NCBI GenBank assembly: GCA_902806565.1
Contig: CADCXA010000029.1
Span: forward strand, 248,001-312,000
From: Hypoxylon rubiginosum
Taxonomy: Eukaryota > Ascomycota > Sordariomycetes > Xylariales > Hypoxylaceae
Direction: 5' to 3'
DNA: 64,000 nucleotides
Positions 60,665-64,000 of the stretch are shown piece by piece. Numbering within the stretch: the first letter of the stretch is position 1; each line of letters begins with the position of its first letter. The position numbers were made by a program, and so were the translations under genes. Under the pieces are notes generated by a model, which saw nothing but the letters and a program-made list of their open reading frames with translations, ran no database searches and was not told where the DNA came from.

Positions 60665-61468
60665 ATGGATCTTGTCTCTAGCATTCGTAAGACAGGCTCG
60701 CGTGGTGGTGTCAATTTCAACTGGGAGGATGTAACCACTTCAAACCACCGCGAGAATTACCTTGGTCATAGTCTGAAGGCGCCAGTCGGTCGCTGGGCAA
60801 AGGGTCGAGACCTTACCTGGTACGCAAACTCCGACGCAACAGGAGCATCTGCTACGGAAACAGAACAGGAGAGAGAGGCAAGGGAGCGAAAAGAGGAACT
60901 GAAGCGAATCAAGGAGGTCGAGGAAGATGCACTGGCGCGTGCGTTGGGATTGCCTATTGCCCCGCGCAAAGGCACAGATGCCAACGCTACAGGTGCCAAT
61001 GCTGTAGGTGTTGGTGAAAGCAGAGGTGTGGCAGAAGGTGGCGACCCTAAGCCCACTACTAAAGACGAGACCAAATCAATTGACAAGGACCGGAAGTTGT
61101 TGAAGAGACACGGCGACTCTGAAAGACGCCACAGAAGGAGAGTCAGAAGCCGAAGTCACAGCCGAGAGAGACGTCGGGATAGATCTCCGAGGAGAAAGGA
61201 TGAGCTTCACAAGCATAGGTCAAGTGATAATAGAGAGGACAGGCATGGCCATCGAAGACGAAGAAGCTATAGCCCTGAGCGGGATGATGACAGACACAGA
61301 AGAACTCATCGACGAGACCGCAGCCGCACGCGCAGCCCTGAGAGATCTGAGCGGAGAAGGGATGGCAAGGAAAGTTACAGGCCTAGGTCGAGAGATGGAC
61401 GACCCCGACGAAGTAGAAGTCCCCAGCAACATCGAAGGAGAAGCTCTCCAGGTAACTCTCGTGGATGA
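60665..61468 (+). CDS. MMtag-domain (multiple myeloma tumour-associated protein 2-like) RS-rich protein
   Basis: A single-exon frame of 267 residues. The N-terminus has the MMtag signature: [20 protein letters not shown], then [20 protein letters not shown] and TWYA. Next comes a charged coiled-coil-like stretch (about 65-95, [20 protein letters not shown]). The rest is Arg/Ser/His/Asp-rich with many RS, RR and SPER units, like splicing-associated proteins. The human relative is a nuclear protein. A splicing-linked role is inference from the RS tail. The start is the first ATG and lies four residues before the conserved core. Confidence 0.85.
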   Translation: MDLVSSIRKTGSRGGVNFNWEDVTTSNHRENYLGHSLKAPVGRWAKGRDLTWYANSDATGASATETEQEREARERKEELKRIKEVEEDALARALGLPIAPRKGTDANATGANAVGVGESRGVAEGGDPKPTTKDETKSIDKDRKLLKRHGDSERRHRRRVRSRSHSRERRRDRSPRRKDELHKHRSSDNREDRHGHRRRRSYSPERDDDRHRRTHRRDRSRTRSPERSERRRDGKESYRPRSRDGRPRRSRSPQQHRRRSSPGNSRG

Positions 61469-61651
61469 TTATCGTCGTCTTATCGTTATATTATCCTCTC
61501 TGTTTGGGGCGAATGTTGCGAGGAACGGATACAGGGAGCAGTGCACGGCACTTGGCTAGTAGACAAAACTCCCCAGTCTATCCTAGTCCTTTCTATGAGG
61601 TGTCAGATGATACAGCAGTTGCATGAATAAAATCGATACCCAACCTTTCAA

Positions 61652-61703
61652 GTTCTGGCGCAGTGTTCTGGCGCAGTGTTCTGGCGCAGTGTTCTGGCGC
61701 AGT
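61652..61703 (+). repeat. 13-bp tandem repeat, four copies
   Basis: Unit GTTCTGGCGCAGT, four perfect copies head to tail. Confidence 0.95.
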
Positions 61704-61839
61704 GTTTATTGAGGTGACCAAGTTGAGACATGCTCATATTACATTTGAGTAAGAACAGCATTGTTCCCAGTGGATTGTGCCTACATGTACCATGGATAAT
61801 GGACTTATCAACACAGGTGGATAACCCGAGCTGTCGGAC

Positions 61840-61877
61840 TGGGCTGCTTGGGCTGCTGGGCTGCTGGGCTGCTGGGT
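61840..61877 (+). repeat. TGGGCTGC short tandem repeat
   Basis: About four to five copies of an 8-9 bp unit TGGGCTGC(T). Confidence 0.9.
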
Positions 61878-62006
61878 TAGGTGTCGGGCGGGTGCGTACC
61901 TGACCTTAGGTCCTTAGGTGATACAACCTCCCTGTATGGACTTTCTGATAGGCGCGATAGGGGCTGTGGAGTTAGGCGGTGGAGTTTGGAGATAAAATTA
62001 GCTCCA

Positions 62007-62035
62007 GGGCGTTCAGGGCGTTCAGGGCGTTCAAG
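62007..62035 (+). repeat. GGGCGTTCA tandem repeat
   Basis: Three copies of a 9-bp unit; further microsatellites follow at 62152-62175 (ACACCT) and 62217-62242 (CATGAC). Confidence 0.9.
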
Positions 62036-62608
62036 GCTAGGCTGTTATCTGTATCTGCATGTACCCTGAATCCGGGGTGAAACATCCATGCATCATGGGC
62101 CAAAAAGCGAGAGCTGAGACGAATCATCACCGCCTATTCGAATTCCCGAGTCTACACCTACACCTACACCCAAACCCAAGTACACGCAAGTCTGTCGCCG
62201 CCTATATTCCTAATATGACCATGACCATGACCATGACCATGACGTGCATGCATTACATCTGCCATTCATAGGCAAGACTCGTACCTTTTTCATGCAGGTC
62301 GTGTTTGTTTCTAGAAAACGCCTGTGCTTTCAGTTCTTTAGGTCTTTGATTACAACCTGGAAAGTCAGTCTTACTGGCCACCGCGTAGGCTACGAGTAGG
62401 CTACAGCAACTTCAACAATCAACAATTGCCACCCCCGGATTGGAGGAATTCCTTACAAAGCAATCGACGCACCTAGGCAACTCTTCCGCAAATTCAAATT
62501 ACAATAAATACTTTTGTCACTTACTTTCGCTCAAGCGCAGATTTTGTCCTTCGCTTTACTGCCATGTTCTAACAACAAGAAATACTCTAACCTTCACCGA
62601 CCGTAACG

Positions 62609-64000
62609 ATGGATTATGGAAGGCTGCGAGCTGCAGCCTTGCAGGACGGAGAGGACGAGGAAGCTGTCACAGTCGATACTCGAGCCCTGATCGACAAAGT
62701 TCTCGCAAGATACTCGGGCGAATGGACAACATTGCGAGAGCTTATCCAAAATGCCGCCGATGCCCAAGCCACTACGGTCAAGATCAAGTGGGAGACCTTA
62801 CCTTCGACTCAAGTACCACTACCGACTACGACAGATCGGTCCGACCTACTCAAGCACATCATCACAAACCACACTCTCCGTCGACTCGTCGTACAGAACA
62901 ATGGACAGCCTTTTACAAAGACTGACTGGGGAAGGCTGAAGAGGATCGCCGAGGGGAATCCGGATGAAACCAAGATTGGTGCTTTTGGTGTTGGATTCTA
63001 TAGTGTCTTCGCCGACTGCGAGGAGCCCTTTGTTAGCTCTGGTCAGGAGGCTATGGCATTCTACTGGAAAGCAAACGCGCTCTTTACAAGAAAATTGCAA
63101 CTTCCCGAGGACCAGCGCAGTCCTGATACCGCCTTTGTTTTAGACTACCGAAATACTACGACGACGCTACCGAACCTTCTATCGGTCAGTCAGTTTCTAG
63201 CTACGAGTTTGACATTTGTAGCCCTCCAGAACATCGAATTTTGGATAGACGATTATAAAGTCCTCCATCTACAAAAGAAAACCAGTCCTAGTGCCGAGGT
63301 TGCTCTGTCGAGAGATGTAGAGACTACTACGAAGGATCGTCTTATGAAAGTGCAGAGCGTGGATCGTACAAGTGCGCAGATCGATGCTTCTTTCATGAGC
63401 GCCATCGGATGGAAACCTGAAGTGGCAACGGCTGCGAAGAGCGAGTCCTATGGATTTGGAAGCTCGGAGATGCCATCTTTGCGAAGCTTCTTCTCTAGGC
63501 TGACAGCAAATGCTGCAGCAGGAAAGAGTAATAAGACGGCAAGAGAAGATAAAGCCGCCCAGGAGACAATATCTGAAGATATCACAGTCCTGTCGACCTC
63601 CAGCATATTTCTTAGAGTGACTACTGCAGCGATCAAGACATCCATTCCGGCTAATTTCTCAGCGGAGTTAGAGAGGGCTACTAAAAAGCCTCCGCCGAAG
63701 GTAGCTAAACTGTCGGTTCTGACATCGTCATATGACGAGACACAAGCTTCAGAGAGTTCTTCAAGCTCTAAAGCTGTTTCTAAAGCAACTGATGTCTTCG
63801 CCTCCGTGCTACCAAGCAAGAAAGGCGGCCGAATCTTTATTGGATTCCCAACTACCCAAACCACGGGCGCAGGAATCCATATCTCAGCACCATCTGTTAT
63901 CCCAACTGTAGAACGAGAGGCGATCGATCTCAATGCGCGATGGGTCAGAACATGGAATCTCGAAATGTTACGAGCTGCTGGTATCATGACGCGGCTTGCC
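62609..64000 (+). CDS. Large GHKL-ATPase protein, DUF3684 / sacsin-like type, 5' part only
   Basis: An open frame of 464 codons that runs off the window end, so only the N-terminus is seen. The start ATG follows CGTAACG, and the frame is open to 64000 with no intron needed. A histidine-kinase-like (GHKL/Hsp90-like) ATPase domain occupies about residues 25-230. The N box is TLRELIQNAADAQ (Glu, Asn and Asp of the ATP/Mg site), LVVQNNGQPF stands for the G1 region (DNG changed to NNG), and KIGAFGVGFYSVF is the G2 loop. This matches the fungal DUF3684 family, proteins of well over 1,000 residues with an unknown, possibly chaperone-like, function. The stretch from about 285 on is Ser/Thr/Ala-rich, with FFSRLTANAAAGKS followed by a Lys/Pro-rich linker. 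Confidence 0.82.
   Translation, partial: MDYGRLRAAALQDGEDEEAVTVDTRALIDKVLARYSGEWTTLRELIQNAADAQATTVKIKWETLPSTQVPLPTTTDRSDLLKHIITNHTLRRLVVQNNGQPFTKTDWGRLKRIAEGNPDETKIGAFGVGFYSVFADCEEPFVSSGQEAMAFYWKANALFTRKLQLPEDQRSPDTAFVLDYRNTTTTLPNLLSVSQFLATSLTFVALQNIEFWIDDYKVLHLQKKTSPSAEVALSRDVETTTKDRLMKVQSVDRTSAQIDASFMSAIGWKPEVATAAKSESYGFGSSEMPSLRSFFSRLTANAAAGKSNKTAREDKAAQETISEDITVLSTSSIFLRVTTAAIKTSIPANFSAELERATKKPPPKVAKLSVLTSSYDETQASESSSSSKAVSKATDVFASVLPSKKGGRIFIGFPTTQTTGAGIHISAPSVIPTVEREAIDLNARWVRTWNLEMLRAAGIMTRLA

Larger units (their letters stand above)
61469..62608. other. Intergenic rich in tandem repeats
   Basis: 1.1 kb with at least five unrelated short tandem repeats. No gene is called. The frame at 61200-61559 is a shadow of the RS-rich gene. 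Confidence 0.6.

Noticed and set aside
1..64000. CRISPR arrays, bacterial operons, tRNA or 5S rRNA genes
   Set aside because: Exons, introns and families are eukaryotic; no spaced identical repeats, cloverleaf or 5S box was found by eye. A covariance-model scan would be decisive.

Overview
This window looks like nuclear DNA of a filamentous ascomycete (Pezizomycotina, probably Sordariomycetes). The supporting signs are short introns (about 46-230 bp, mostly 50-70) with GTANGT-type donors and CTAAC-type branch points, typical ascomycete housekeeping genes, HET and NACHT-ankyrin (NLR-like) genes, and one 11-kb block of almost pure A/T that looks like repeat-induced point mutation (RIP). All intron positions were worked out by eye from reading frame, splice signals and family conservation. 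No alignment or search was run.

From 1 to 17 kb the window is a compact core block. It holds a secreted aspartyl protease (1141-2593, -), ELP5 (3442-4780, +), the proteasome subunit PRE5/PSMA1 (5011-5982, -), VPS55 (6612-7234, +), the Rab-GAP GYP7 (7809-10386, -), MSO1 (11564-12448, -), MAK16 (13099-14241, -), mitochondrial MSS1/MnmE (14679-16560, +) and a small repeat protein (17011-17250, -). PRE5/VPS55 and MAK16/MSS1 are divergent pairs with short shared promoters.

From 17.3 to 30.7 kb the window is gene-poor. It contains relics (a permease scrap, an unrecognised broken gene and a short-chain dehydrogenase pseudogene), simple repeats, and one intact-looking esterase of the siderophore-esterase type (27056-28013, +).

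From 30.7 to 55.5 kb lies an island of genes of the self/non-self recognition type: a broken HET-domain gene cut in two by the A/T-rich block (about 32.4-43.6 kb), a protein kinase-like gene (44464-46115, -), a DUF6594 membrane protein (46804-47725, -) and a giant HeLo-like/NACHT/ankyrin gene (48870-55504, -) that carries one apparent single-base frameshift. The A/T block has clear internal geometry: two direct repeats with constant offsets that abut exactly in a middle copy.

From 55.5 to 64 kb the window returns to ordinary genes: a class A FAD monooxygenase (57258-58803, +), MED6 (59220-60203, -), an MMtag/RS-rich protein (60665-61468, +), a stretch of tandem repeats, and the start of a large GHKL-ATPase/DUF3684-type gene that leaves the window at 64000.
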